A stretch of 64,000 nt of DNA from JBCFAY01 sp038562375. GTDB lineage: Bacteria > Bacillota > Clostridia > Christensenellales > CAG-138. The stretch spans positions 17,872 to 81,871 of the forward strand of contig JBCFAY010000015.1 in NCBI GenBank assembly GCA_038562375.1, given 5' to 3'. The position numbers were made by a program, and so were the translations under genes. The notes below the pieces were generated by a model that was not told the DNA's origin, made no database searches, and worked only from the letters and a program-made list of their open reading frames with translations. Positions 33,047 to 42,228 of the stretch are shown piece by piece. How positions within the stretch are numbered: the first letter of the stretch is position 1; every line of letters begins with the position of its first letter.

Positions 33047-33340
33047 GTGGCACGGGGGACTAAGCGCAGATTGGCGATCCGCCGCCGCTTTTTGGTCTAC
33101 GCCTTTGTGTTGGCGTTCGGACTCCTTGGAGCGGTCTATATCTCGCAAGAGAGCAAGCTCAACGGAATCCTCTCGGAACAGGAGACGTTGAGGCAGCAAT
33201 CCCTTGCTCTTACGAACGAGGCGGATCGCATCGAGCGCATGATCGAATACGCGAAGACGAAGGACTACGCACTCCAATATGCCCGCGAGAAGATCGGTTA
33301 CATGCTTCCCGGCGACATTCGTTTTCATCTGGAGGATTGA
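33047..33340 (+). CDS. divIC: Septum formation initiator DivIC/FtsB-like protein
   Basis: 97 residues: short basic cytoplasmic end, one membrane helix (FLVYAFVLAFGLLGAVYISQ), then a coiled coil (KLNGILSEQETLRQQSLALTNEADRIERMIEYAKTKDY) and the ending YAREKIGYMLPGDIRF typical of DivIC/FtsB. It acts in the FtsQLB/DivIB-FtsL-DivIC complex at the septum. GTG 33047 has GGAGAGG a few bases upstream. It sits 252 bases after yabQ. Confidence 0.9.
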   Translation: MARGTKRRLAIRRRFLVYAFVLAFGLLGAVYISQESKLNGILSEQETLRQQSLALTNEADRIERMIEYAKTKDYALQYAREKIGYMLPGDIRFHLED

Positions 33341-33371
33341 GCCTCCCGCGAACGCTTTTTTTTGTTTTATC

Positions 33372-33412
33372 CACGCCGTATAAGAGATTCGCTCTTATCG
33401 GCGTTATTTTTT
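33372..33412 (+). terminator. Terminator after divIC
   Basis: ACGCCG-T-ATAAGAG pairs with CTCTTAT-CGGCGT across an ATTCG loop, followed by TATTTTTTG. Confidence 0.85.
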
Positions 33413-33437
33413 GTAATTCTGGGTATATAATATGTAG

Positions 33438-33639
33438 TTCCGCTTGGATCAGAGGCTGCAACTTATTCCTCATCAAGCCGGGGCGTCGGATGCGTCCCGT
33501 CGGCCGCCGTACCGATGTTGCGGTACGGCATAAGCGAATATGCAAGCGTCTACCCCTAATGCGTTTCGGGTTGATTTTTTGAACCCGCGTCGTTAGGGGA
33601 TAAACTCTTCTCAACTTTCTTCCTGCCAGAGAGGTGAAT
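33438..33639 (+). ncRNA. Structured ~200-nt leader before the Ppx/GppA-like gene
   Basis: A TATAAT box at 33426-33431 predicts a start near 33438. The leader holds a perfect 9-bp hairpin (GCCGTACCG, 33506-33529). A two-tier stem near the gene pairs CCCCTAA (33553-33559) with TTAGGGG (33593-33599), with GGGTT/AACCC inside. I do not recognise a riboswitch class; the lysine class was considered and rejected. Confidence 0.45.
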
Positions 33640-34524
33640 ATGGAAGCGGTCATTATCGACATCGGGAGCAATTCCATCCGATATCTGCGCGGCGAGGTGC
33701 GATCCGGATGCGTCTACACCCAAGAGCGCCTGCTTGAGACGACGCGGCTGGCCGCAAATATCGATCAAAGCGGCAGGCTATGCGAGGAAAGCATCCTCAG
33801 AAGCCTCGACGCGCTCGAATCGTTCACGCATCGGGCGCGCCGAGCGGGCCTGTATATTTTCGCGTATGCGACCAGCGCCGTGCGCGACGCTCTCAACCGC
33901 AGGGAATTTCTCCTGCGCATCGGGGAGCGGGCGGGCATTGTCGTCGACGTGCTCTCGACGCGTCGGGAAGCGAACCTCGCCCTTTTGGGCGCGACATGCG
34001 GCCATGGCGGCCTTATCGATATCGGCGGCGGTTCCATCCAGATCGTCGATCGGCATCACGGCGTCAGCATACCTGCGGGCTGCGTGCGGCTGAAGGATTT
34101 CATCCTTGCAGAGGGCTTGGCGGAAGCGCCGCTGGAGGAACAGCGCCGTGCGGTTTCAGGCCGGGTCACGTCCCTTCTCGGGGACGCACGCTTTGACGAG
34201 CAGGAGGTTACGGGCGTCGGCGGCAGCATAACGACGCTGATGGCGCTAAAGCTCGGGCTGACGGAATACCGTTCCGGCGCGGTGCAGGGTGAGCGGCTGT
34301 CGCTCGCGGCGCTCGGGGAGCTGCTCGCATGGCTTTTTGCGCTGGGCGCGAAGCGGAGCGAACACCCGCTCTTAAAAGCCCGTCACGATGTGATCCTCTA
34401 TGGGGGCATGGCCCTCGAAACGATCCTGAACCGGCTTAAAATGGATTCCGTCCGCGTGAGCGACGCGGACGGTCTCGAAGGGTACCTGATTGAGCTCGAA
34501 GAGATTGAAAACTCATATCCGTAA
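33640..34524 (+). CDS. Ppx/GppA-type exopolyphosphatase family protein
   Basis: 294 residues, ASKHA fold: AVIIDIGSNSIRYLRGEV (phosphate 1 loop), FAYATSAVRDALNRREFLLRI, LIDIGGGSIQIVDR (phosphate 2) and VTGVGGSITTLMALKLGLTEY. It matches the short two-domain form lacking the HD extension. Family members hydrolyse polyphosphate or pppGpp; which one applies here cannot be told. ATG 33640 is preceded by GAGAGGTG. It follows divIC after a terminator and its own promoter. Confidence 0.88.
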   Translation: MEAVIIDIGSNSIRYLRGEVRSGCVYTQERLLETTRLAANIDQSGRLCEESILRSLDALESFTHRARRAGLYIFAYATSAVRDALNRREFLLRIGERAGIVVDVLSTRREANLALLGATCGHGGLIDIGGGSIQIVDRHHGVSIPAGCVRLKDFILAEGLAEAPLEEQRRAVSGRVTSLLGDARFDEQEVTGVGGSITTLMALKLGLTEYRSGAVQGERLSLAALGELLAWLFALGAKRSEHPLLKARHDVILYGGMALETILNRLKMDSVRVSDADGLEGYLIELEEIENSYP

Positions 34525-34628
34525 GCGTTTTGCCGGGCTATGGGAATCCGAACGCTGCCCGACGCGGGCTCAAGTGCGCAAAACCGCCCGCGCCGCGAGA
34601 AAAACCGCGGCAAACGGGCCCCGTGCGC

Positions 34629-34658
34629 TTTACAAAACGAGCGGGACTTTGATATAAT
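34629..34658 (+). promoter_or_regulatory. ileS promoter
   Basis: TTTACA (34629-34634), 18 bp, perfect TATAAT (34653-34658); transcript start predicted near 34665. Confidence 0.6.
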
Positions 34659-34664
34659 AAACGA

Positions 34665-34871
34665 CGATCGAATGTCGCGGTGGCGTTTTCGCTTTGGCGG
34701 GACGCATCGCCCTGCAAACGTCGGGCGGCGCCAAATAAGACACAGGCTCGGGCGCTCAAGTGCCCCGCGCCGCCTCATAAGCGCCGCGCGCGGCAAGTGA
34801 GTGGGCCAGCCTGGGTGGTATTGCGAAAGATGCGTCTTTCGTCCCGAACAGGACGAAGGGCGTTTGTTTTT
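34665..34871 (+). promoter_or_regulatory. T-box riboswitch controlling ileS
   Basis: GGGTGGTATTGCG at 34813-34825 is the T-box, close to the canonical AGGGTGGTACCGCG. Just after it a terminator pairs CTTTCGTCC (34836-34844) with GGACGAAGG (34851-34859), followed by GCGTTTGTTTTT. A long-range GC stem (about 34724-34731 with 34768-34777) precedes it. CGACG/CGTCG (34662-34666, 34719-34723) may close stem I. An ATC at 34706 is a candidate Ile specifier, though this is only a guess. Uncharged tRNA-Ile would stabilise the antiterminator and allow ileS expression. Confidence 0.88.
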
Positions 34872-34896
34872 GGAGAAGACCGGAAGGGGAGAAACT

Positions 34897-37800
34897 ATGT
34901 ATAAAAAGGTGTCGACTTCGCTCGATTTCGTATCCCGCGAGAAGGAAACGCTCCGGTTCTGGAAAGAGAACCGGATATTCGAGAAGAGCATTGAGCAGAG
35001 CCGGGGAAGGGAACCGTACACGTTTTTCGACGGGCCGCCGACCGCAAACGGCAAGCCGCACATCGGGCACATCCTGACCCGGTGCATCAAGGATATCGTT
35101 CCGCGCTACAAGACGATGAAGGGTTACGACGTGCTCCGCAAGGCGGGGTGGGATACGCACGGCCTTCCGGTGGAACTCGAGGTCGAAAAGCAGCTCGGGC
35201 TCGACGGCAAGGAGCAGATCGAAGCCTACGGCGTGGAGCCGTTCATCGCCAAATGCAAGGAATCCGTCTGGAAGTACAAAGGCGAGTGGGAGCAGATGAG
35301 CGACCGCGTCGGTTTCTGGGCGGACATGGAGAACCCCTACATCACCTATGAAAACGACTATATCGAGTCCGAGTGGTGGGCGCTGAAGACCATTTACGAA
35401 AAAGGACTCTTATACAAGGGCCACAAGATCGTGCCTTACTGCCCGCGCTGCGGCACCGCGCTTTCCTCGCACGAGGTCGCGCAGGGCTATAAGGACGTGC
35501 ATGAAACGTCGGCGACCTGCCGCTTCCGCTGCGCGGACGAGGATGCTTCCTACCTTGCGTGGACGACCACGCCCTGGACGCTCCCGTCCAACGTCTGCCT
35601 TTGCGTCAACGCGGACGTCAATTATTCCCGCGCCGAAAAGGACGGCGAGGTATTCATACTCGCGACGGAGCTTGTCCCGGAGGTTTTGGGCGAGGGCGCG
35701 AAGATCCTATCGAGTTTCCCGGGAAGCGATTTGGTGGGCCGAAGCTACGAGCCGCTCTTTGAATGCACCGCCGCCGCCTGCGGCAAGAAAAAGGCGTTCT
35801 TCGTCGTCGCGGACGATTATGTGACAACGACCGACGGCACGGGCATCGTCCACAACGCCCCGGCGTTCGGCGAGGACGACGCGCGCGTGTGCCGGGACAA
35901 CGATCTGCCCTTCATCCAGCTTGTGGACACCAAGGGCGATATGTGCGGCGGCACGCCCTGGGACGGCGTTTTCGTCAAGGAGGCGGACAAGCTCATCATC
36001 GAGGCGCTGCAGGAGAAGGGTCTGCTCTTTAGCGCGCCGGAATTCGAGCACAGCTATCCGTTCTGCTGGCGCTGCGACACGCCGCTGATCTATTACGCGC
36101 GCGAGAGCTGGTTCATTAAGATGACCGCCGTCAAGGACAAGCTGATCCGATTCAACCGCAGCGTTACTTGGATCCCCGAGACCATCAAGGAAGGCCGCAT
36201 GGGCAACTTCCTCGAGAACGTCATCGACTGGGGCATCTCCCGCGAGCGCTACTGGGGCACGCCGCTGCCGGTCTGGATCTGCAAGGACTGCACTCACGTG
36301 CACGTCGTCGGCAGCCGCGAGGAGCTAAAGCGCATGGGGCGCGACGTGCCCGAGGATATCGAACTGCATAAGCCGTTCATCGACGCCGTGCAGGTCGTGT
36401 GCCCGAAATGCGGCGGCGACATGAAGCGCGAGCCCGTGGTGATCGACTGCTGGTTCGATTCGGGCGCGATGCCCTTCGCGCAGTGGCACTATCCGTTTGA
36501 GAACAAAGAGCAGTTCGAGCGGCGCTATCCCGCCGAGTTCATCAGCGAGGCGATCGACCAGACGCGCGGGTGGTTCTATACGCTTTTGGCGATCTCGACA
36601 TGCCTCTTCGACGAGCCTTCCTTCAAAAACTGCATCGTGCTCGGCCACGTGCAGGACAAGGAGGGCCGGAAGATGTCCAAGCACCTCGGCAACGTCGTCG
36701 ACCCGTGGGCGGTGCTCGACCATCAGGGCGCGGACGCGGTGCGCTGGTATTTCTACACCGGTTCGATGCCGTGGCTGCCGAGCCGCTTCTACGACGAGGC
36801 CGTGAGCGAATCGCAGAGAAAGTTCATGGGCACGCTCTGGAACACCTACGCGTTCTATGTGCTCTACGCCGAGATCGATTCGTTCGACCCGACGAAAAAC
36901 GAACTGGCGCCCGAGGAACTTTCCGTCATGGACCGCTGGGTGCTCTCGCGCCTGAACACGCTGATCGGCAAGGTGGACTCCTACCTCGATCAGCTTCGCA
37001 TCACCGAGGCGGGCCGCGAACTTCAGCGGTTTGTGGAGGATCTCTCCAACTGGTACGTGCGCCGCTGCCGCGAGCGGTACTGGGGCAAGCGCATGAGCAA
37101 GGATAAGCGCGCCGCGTTTATGACGCTCTACACGGTGCTCGAACGGCTCGCGCGCCTCTGCGCGCCGTTTGTACCGTTCATGAGCGAGGAGATCTATCAG
37201 AACATCGTCCGAAGCGTCGACAAGAACGCGCCCGAAAGCGTGCATCTGTGCGAATACCCGGTCGCGGACGCGAGTATGGTCGATGCCGAGCTCGAGCGCA
37301 ACATGGACGAGGTTCTAAGGCTCGTGGTGCTCGGCCGCAGCGCCCGCAACACGGCGAACATCAAGAACCGGCAGCCGATCGCGCGCATGTTCGTTCAGGG
37401 AGCGACGCTTCCAAAGCTGTTCGTGAGCATTATCGAACAGGAGCTCAACGTCAAAGAGGTGAATTTTGTACAGGACGCGTCCGAGTTCATCTCCTACCGC
37501 GTCAAGCCGCAGCTTAAGACGCTCGGCCCGCGCTACGGCAAGAGCCTGCCCAAGATCAACGCATACCTCGCGGGCGAGGGCGTCGGCAACGCGGTCGTCG
37601 CCGCGCACAACAGGGGCGGGGATTATTGCTTCGAGCTCGAGGGCGTCACGGTAGAGCTTTCCAAGGACGACGTCCTGGTCGATACCGTGCAGCGGCAGGG
37701 CTTCGTGACCGAGAGCGACAACGACACGAGCGTGGTGCTCGACACGAACCTTACGCCGGAGCTGCTCGAGGAGGGCATGGTGCGCGAGATCGTGAGCAAG

Positions 37801-38019
37801 GTGCAGACCATGCGCAAGGAAGCGGGCTTCGAGGTGACCGACCATATCGCGCTCGGGAGCGAGGGCAACGACGTTATCGAGCAGCTCCTGCGCCGCTTCG
37901 GCGAATACATCGGCAAGGAGACCCTGTGCGACCGGTTTGACCCGTCCGCCAAGGGCGATTATGTCAAGGAATGGGACATCAACGGCGAAACGGCGACGTT
38001 CGCGGTGAGCAAGCTCTAA
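34897..38019 (+). CDS. ileS: Isoleucyl-tRNA synthetase, long eukaryote-like type
   Basis: 1040 residues. PHIGH (HIGH at 55-58) and KMSKH (592-596) mark the class I active site. The editing domain has WTTTPWTLPSN and GTGIVHNAPAFGEDD. KMSKH instead of KMSKS, the length, CPRCGTALSSHEVAQGY and the lack of a C-terminal zinc finger fit the IleRS2 group, shared by eukaryotes and some bacteria and often less sensitive to mupirocin. AAGGGGAG lies before ATG 34897. Expression is controlled by the T-box leader. Confidence 0.96.
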   Translation: MYKKVSTSLDFVSREKETLRFWKENRIFEKSIEQSRGREPYTFFDGPPTANGKPHIGHILTRCIKDIVPRYKTMKGYDVLRKAGWDTHGLPVELEVEKQLGLDGKEQIEAYGVEPFIAKCKESVWKYKGEWEQMSDRVGFWADMENPYITYENDYIESEWWALKTIYEKGLLYKGHKIVPYCPRCGTALSSHEVAQGYKDVHETSATCRFRCADEDASYLAWTTTPWTLPSNVCLCVNADVNYSRAEKDGEVFILATELVPEVLGEGAKILSSFPGSDLVGRSYEPLFECTAAACGKKKAFFVVADDYVTTTDGTGIVHNAPAFGEDDARVCRDNDLPFIQLVDTKGDMCGGTPWDGVFVKEADKLIIEALQEKGLLFSAPEFEHSYPFCWRCDTPLIYYARESWFIKMTAVKDKLIRFNRSVTWIPETIKEGRMGNFLENVIDWGISRERYWGTPLPVWICKDCTHVHVVGSREELKRMGRDVPEDIELHKPFIDAVQVVCPKCGGDMKREPVVIDCWFDSGAMPFAQWHYPFENKEQFERRYPAEFISEAIDQTRGWFYTLLAISTCLFDEPSFKNCIVLGHVQDKEGRKMSKHLGNVVDPWAVLDHQGADAVRWYFYTGSMPWLPSRFYDEAVSESQRKFMGTLWNTYAFYVLYAEIDSFDPTKNELAPEELSVMDRWVLSRLNTLIGKVDSYLDQLRITEAGRELQRFVEDLSNWYVRRCRERYWGKRMSKDKRAAFMTLYTVLERLARLCAPFVPFMSEEIYQNIVRSVDKNAPESVHLCEYPVADASMVDAELERNMDEVLRLVVLGRSARNTANIKNRQPIARMFVQGATLPKLFVSIIEQELNVKEVNFVQDASEFISYRVKPQLKTLGPRYGKSLPKINAYLAGEGVGNAVVAAHNRGGDYCFELEGVTVELSKDDVLVDTVQRQGFVTESDNDTSVVLDTNLTPELLEEGMVREIVSKVQTMRKEAGFEVTDHIALGSEGNDVIEQLLRRFGEYIGKETLCDRFDPSAKGDYVKEWDINGETATFAVSKL

Positions 38020-38134
38020 ACCGCAGAATTTGATATTTGGGAAAATACGCGGCCGGTCGGCCGCGCATTCAGCTTTTGTCCGGGCGGCAAAAGATGTATA
38101 ATCTATAGCAGCGCGAGTCAAAGGGGTGGATTGT

Positions 38135-38698
38135 TTGGATCGCTATTTTGCTCTTGCAACATTGGCTTGTTTAATCCTTCTGGTGATGATGCGGACGATC
38201 CAGTTGAAAAAACTCGGCATTCGCGCCTTTTTGTTTGGGAAGATGGATAAAAAGGATTTCCTGATCCCTCCGTTTGTAATCCTATATATTTATATCTTGT
38301 TGGGAAGCTCGTTTCAATGGCCCGTGCTGGGAACACAACTGTATCGCTCCCAGGCGATGTCCATCATCGGCGTCGTATTTTGTTTGCTGGGACTCCTGTT
38401 TTTTGGTTACGCGCTGATCTCGTTCGGCAAAAGCTTTCGCGTCGGACTGGATGAAAACCATCCCGGGGAGCTTGTCACTTCCGGGGCGTTTGCGATCAGC
38501 CGGAATCCGATCTATGTCTCTTTTATCCTGGTTTTTATCGGCATCTTCTTCATTATTCCAAACTGGATCCTGCTTGTGTATGTACTTGCAGGCACCTGCC
38601 TTATTTACAGGCAGATTAAGCTCGAGGAAAAATCATTGCGCTCGATATACGGCGGCGCATATGAGGAATACTGCGGGAAAGTCCGAAGGTTTTTATAG
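38135..38698 (+). CDS. ICMT/PEMT-like membrane methyltransferase family protein
   Basis: 187 residues with about five membrane segments. The conserved C-terminal part reads GKSFRVGLDENHPGELVTSGAFAISRNPIYVSF...LEEKSLRSIYGGAYEEYCGKVRRFL, the isoprenylcysteine carboxyl methyltransferase-like signature (GPYxxxRNPxY, LxxEExxLxxxFGxxYxxY). Bacterial members have unknown substrates. Codon use looks AT-richer than in its neighbours. TTG 38135 is favoured, six bases after GGGGTGG; GTG 38126 overlaps that site. Confidence 0.82.
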   Translation: MDRYFALATLACLILLVMMRTIQLKKLGIRAFLFGKMDKKDFLIPPFVILYIYILLGSSFQWPVLGTQLYRSQAMSIIGVVFCLLGLLFFGYALISFGKSFRVGLDENHPGELVTSGAFAISRNPIYVSFILVFIGIFFIIPNWILLVYVLAGTCLIYRQIKLEEKSLRSIYGGAYEEYCGKVRRFL

Positions 38699-38752
38699 CG
38701 CCGGATAGGGATGGATGCGCCGCCGTCCGACGCTATCGGAGACAGCAAAAAC

Positions 38753-38781
38753 AAGCCCTCGTTTTCAAAACGAGGGCTTTT
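38753..38781. terminator. Bidirectional terminator between convergent genes
   Basis: AAGCCCTCGTTTT pairs with AAACGAGGGCTT, followed by TT on plus and A/T-rich sequence on minus; it separates the methyltransferase gene and gatB. Confidence 0.8.
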
Positions 38782-38869
38782 CGACCGCCGGCCGCGCCTT
38801 GCGATTTCGTCCTGCTTTTTGGAACGCGTCCGTTTCGGGCGGATTCGGCGCGCGCCTTGACGCGCGGCC

Positions 38870-40294
38870 TTATCCCCCGAGCAGCTCGAGCAGTATTTTG
38901 TTCACGAGCGCGGGGTTTGCTTTGCCGCGGCTCGCTTTCATGACCTGACCTACGAGCGAGGTAAGCGCCTTGACGTTGCCCTTCTTGTAGTCCGCGACCG
39001 CCTTCTCGCCGTTTGCGACGGCGGCGACGCATAATTCGCGCACCGCGCCCTCGTCGCTGATCTGGCCGAGCCCGTGTTCGGAGGCGAGTTTTGCGGGCGA
39101 GGCGTCCGGGTCGTCGAACATCAGCTCCATGACCTTCGAGGCGGCCGAGCGGCTGATCGTGCCGTCCTCCACGAGCCGTATCAGCGCGTAGAGCGCGCGG
39201 CTGTCAAACGGGATCTCCTCGAGCGCCCGCTCGTTGCGGATGCGGCTCGCGTCGCTCATGATGAAATTGGCGGCGACCTTTGCTTGCGCTCCTGCGGCGA
39301 TGGTCCCCTCAAAGAGCGCGGCGGTATGGGGCGTCGCGCACATCAGCGACGCGTCGTATTCGGAAAGACCGTATTCGCTCGCGTAGCGGTTCCTGCGTGC
39401 GCGGGGAAGCTCGACGAGCCGCTCGCGGATCCGCCCGACCCACGCGTCGTCCGTCACGATGAAGGGGAGATCCGGCTCGGGGAAGTACAGGTAGTCGTTC
39501 GCGCCCTCCTTGGAGCGCATGGCGTAGGCCACGCCGCGCGCGTCGTCCCATCGAAGGGTGTCGCGCCGTATCGTTTCGCCCTTTTCGAGCAGGGCGATCT
39601 GGCGCTTGCTCTCAAACTCCACGGCGCGGTACACGGAGCGCAGGGAATTGATGTTCTTCATCTCGGTGCGCTCGCCGTATTCCGCCTGCCCAATGGGGCG
39701 GACGGAGACGTTGACGTCGCACCGGAGCGAGCCCTGCTCCATGCGGCAATCGGAAACGCCGAGGAACAGGAGGATCTCGCGAAGGGCCTCGACGAAGTCG
39801 CGCGCCTCCTCCGGGGAACGCATGTCCGGCTCGCTGACGATCTCCAAAAGGGGCACGCCGCAGCGGTTCAGGTCGACGAGGGTGCCGAGCATCGGGTCAT
39901 GGATGAGCTTGCCCGCGTCCTCCTCGAAGTGGATGTGGTGAAGCCGGACCCGCTTCTCGCCCTCGGGCGTGTCGATGGCGACGAAGCCGCCGACGGATAC
40001 GGGCATCTCGCTCTGGCTGGTCTGGAATCCCTTGGGAAGGTCGGGGTAGAAGTAGTGCTTGCGCTCAGAGCGCATCACGCGCGGGATCGCGCCGCCGGTC
40101 GCGAGGCCGACGAGCATGCCCGCTTCCACCACGGCGATGTTCTGCACCGGGAGCATGCCCGGCATTCCCGAGCAGATCGGGCAAACCTGCGTGTTCTCCT
40201 CGGCGCCGAAGCGCGTCGAGCAGGAGCAGTAGATTTTACTTTGTGTGCAAAGCTCGCAGTGCACCTCGAGGCCGATGACGGTTTCGTAGCGCAT
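38870..40294 (-). CDS. gatB: Asp/Glu-tRNA amidotransferase subunit B
   Basis: 474 residues. It binds misacylated tRNA in GatCAB and activates the Glu or Asp side chain. ETVIGLEVHCEL at the start, CSTRFGAEENTQVCPICSGMPGMLP (zinc cysteines), HYFYPDLPKGFQTSQ and CDVNVSVRP are signatures; the C-terminal ~140 residues are the helical and YqeY-like tail. ATG 40294 shares one base with the gatA stop (TGATG), with AAAGGGGGCGG upstream. Last gene of gatC-A-B. Confidence 0.97.
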   Translation of the reverse strand: MRYETVIGLEVHCELCTQSKIYCSCSTRFGAEENTQVCPICSGMPGMLPVQNIAVVEAGMLVGLATGGAIPRVMRSERKHYFYPDLPKGFQTSQSEMPVSVGGFVAIDTPEGEKRVRLHHIHFEEDAGKLIHDPMLGTLVDLNRCGVPLLEIVSEPDMRSPEEARDFVEALREILLFLGVSDCRMEQGSLRCDVNVSVRPIGQAEYGERTEMKNINSLRSVYRAVEFESKRQIALLEKGETIRRDTLRWDDARGVAYAMRSKEGANDYLYFPEPDLPFIVTDDAWVGRIRERLVELPRARRNRYASEYGLSEYDASLMCATPHTAALFEGTIAAGAQAKVAANFIMSDASRIRNERALEEIPFDSRALYALIRLVEDGTISRSAASKVMELMFDDPDASPAKLASEHGLGQISDEGAVRELCVAAVANGEKAVADYKKGNVKALTSLVGQVMKASRGKANPALVNKILLELLGG

Positions 40295-41733
40295 CAGATC
40301 CGCCCCCTTTCGCATTCATAGGCGTAAGCGGCGCTTAAAAGCGTCGGCTCGTCCAACGGCTTCCCGATCAATTGCATGCCGATGGGCAGACCCTCCCGGC
40401 TCTTGCCGCAGGGGAGCGAAAGCGCGCACAGCCCCGCGGCATTGACGGAGACCGTGCATACGTCCGAGGCGTAGACCTGTTCGGGCGACTGGTTTTTCCC
40501 AAGCTCCCAGGCGACGGACGGGGAAACAGGCGTTAAAAGCGCGTCGGCCTTCTCAAACGCGCGGTCGAAGTCCTGACGGATCAGCGTACGGGCCTTCTGC
40601 GCTTTTTTGTAATATGCGTCGTAATAGCCCGAGCTCAACACGTACGTGCCGAGAAGGATGCGGATCTTCACCTCGTTGCCGAAGCCTTCGCTGCGCGAGC
40701 GCAGGTAGAGCTCCATCGGGTCGCGCGCGGCTTTTGCGCGGTAGCCGAACTCCACGCCGTCGTAGCGGGCGAGGTTCGACGCCGCCTCCGCGGAGGAGAC
40801 GATGTAGTACGCGGCGAGCGCGTATCCCATCATCGGGAGCCCGCACTCGACGATTTCTGCGCCGAGCGATTCGTACCGTTTCGCGGCGGCGAGCACAAAG
40901 GAGCGCACCTCTTCGTCGATCGCGGGGCCGAAATATTCCTTGGGAAGTCCGATCCGAAGCCCCCTGATGTCGCGCCCGAGCGCGCCGGTATAATCGGGGT
41001 ACGCGATGTCCATGCTGGTCGCGTCCCGGCGATCGTGCCCGGCGATGGCGTTCAGCACGAGCGCGCAATCGCGCACGTCCTTGGTGATCGGGCCGACCTG
41101 GTCGAGCGAGGATGCGAACGCGATCACGCCGAAGCGCGATACCGTGCCGTACGTGGGCCGAAGCCCGACCACGCCGCAATGCGAGGCGGGCTGACGGATG
41201 GAGCCGCCGGTGTCCGTGCCGATGGAAAACACCGCTTCGCCGGCTGCGACCGCGGCGGCGCTTCCGCCGGACGAACCCCCGGGAATGCGGGAAAGATCGT
41301 GCGGGTTGCGCACCGGGCCGAACGCGGAATGCTCGTTGGCCGAACCCATCGCAAACTCGTCGAGATTGGTCTTGCCGAGCATGATTGCGCCGTTTTTTTC
41401 GAGCTGCTCGTACACGTGCGCGCTGTAGGGCGGCACGAAGGAGCCGAGCATCTTCGACGCGGCGGTGGTGCGGATGCCCTTAGTGCAAAGAAGATCCTTC
41501 AAACCGTAGGGGATGCCCGCAAGGGGGGGAAGGACCTCGCCGGAGGCGCGCCGCGCGTCGATTTCGCGCGCTTTTTTTAGCGCCTGCTCGCCCGTCACGG
41601 TGATATAGGCGTTGATCTTAGGGTCCGTCTCCGCGATGCGATCGAGGTACGAACGGGTAAGCTCCTCGCTTGAAAGCTCCTTTTGTTCGAGCTTTTGCCA
41701 AAGCGCGAAGGCGGTTTCGTCAAAGATGCCCAT
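40294..41733 (-). CDS. gatA: Asp/Glu-tRNA amidotransferase subunit A
   Basis: 479 residues, amidase-signature family, releasing ammonia from Gln for transamidation. The Ser-cisSer-Lys triad is visible: Lys in GLKDLLCTKG, Ser residues in GGSSGGSAAAVAAGEAVFSIGTDTGGSIRQPA. It is separated from gatC by nine bases. Because asnS is also encoded in this window, GatCAB may be needed mainly to make Gln-tRNA-Gln. Confidence 0.97.
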   Translation of the reverse strand: MGIFDETAFALWQKLEQKELSSEELTRSYLDRIAETDPKINAYITVTGEQALKKAREIDARRASGEVLPPLAGIPYGLKDLLCTKGIRTTAASKMLGSFVPPYSAHVYEQLEKNGAIMLGKTNLDEFAMGSANEHSAFGPVRNPHDLSRIPGGSSGGSAAAVAAGEAVFSIGTDTGGSIRQPASHCGVVGLRPTYGTVSRFGVIAFASSLDQVGPITKDVRDCALVLNAIAGHDRRDATSMDIAYPDYTGALGRDIRGLRIGLPKEYFGPAIDEEVRSFVLAAAKRYESLGAEIVECGLPMMGYALAAYYIVSSAEAASNLARYDGVEFGYRAKAARDPMELYLRSRSEGFGNEVKIRILLGTYVLSSGYYDAYYKKAQKARTLIRQDFDRAFEKADALLTPVSPSVAWELGKNQSPEQVYASDVCTVSVNAAGLCALSLPCGKSREGLPIGMQLIGKPLDEPTLLSAAYAYECERGRI

Positions 41734-41742
41734 ATCCGCCCC

Positions 41743-42030
41743 CTATTCCACCACCTGCGGCACGAGAAAAGTCTTCTCGTCCCGTCCGGCGGAATTTTCA
41801 AGGATCGTTTCACGCTCGAAGGAGGGCTTGCACACATCCTCGCGGAATACGTTCGTTACGCTGATTGCGTGCGTGGTGGGCTCGACGCCCTCGGTATCAA
41901 GTTCCCGGAGCTTGTCCGCCATAGAGACCACGCCCGAAAGTTCGCGGCTCAGGCGGGCGATGTCGGCCTCGGAAAGCTCGATGCGCGCCAAATGCCCCAC
42001 ATGGCGCACAACCTCCTCGGATACTCTCAT
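41743..42030 (-). CDS. gatC: Asp/Glu-tRNA amidotransferase subunit C
   Basis: 95 residues. VSEEVVRHVGHLARIELSEADIARLSRELSGVVSMADKLRELDTEGVEPTTHA is the typical GatC N-terminus; the C-terminal part (LRED-like FREDV...FLVPQVVE) wraps around GatA. ATG 42030 is preceded by AGAGGTGA. First gene of the operon. Confidence 0.95.
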   Translation of the reverse strand: MRVSEEVVRHVGHLARIELSEADIARLSRELSGVVSMADKLRELDTEGVEPTTHAISVTNVFREDVCKPSFERETILENSAGRDEKTFLVPQVVE

Positions 42031-42162
42031 GCGATCACCTCTTCGGTCAAAATAAAAAATCATTTTCATCATACAACAAGCGCGGCTTAAGGGCAAGAAA
42101 AACGCCCGGTTTCCGCGGCAAAACCGCGTGGCGCAGAGGAATGACCGCGTCGCTCGGGTTGC

Positions 42163-42191
42163 TTTACCTTCGCGATGGAATGCGGTAAAAT
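42163..42191 (+). promoter_or_regulatory. Promoter of the M20 amidohydrolase gene
   Basis: TTTACC (42163-42168), 17 bp, TAAAAT (42186-42191). It decides the gene start, since an ATG at 42175 falls inside the promoter. Confidence 0.55.
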
Positions 42192-42228
42192 AGTAGGCGA
42201 AAAAACAGACGGATTAGAGGCGACTGAA

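Noticed and set aside
33438..33639. Lysine riboswitch before the Ppx/GppA gene
   Set aside because: AGAGGCTGCAACTT recalls the start of the class, but the GCCGAAG core and other junction motifs are missing.
39074..40321. 415-codon open frame on plus, opposite gatB
   Set aside because: Same reason; gatB is unmistakable on the other strand.
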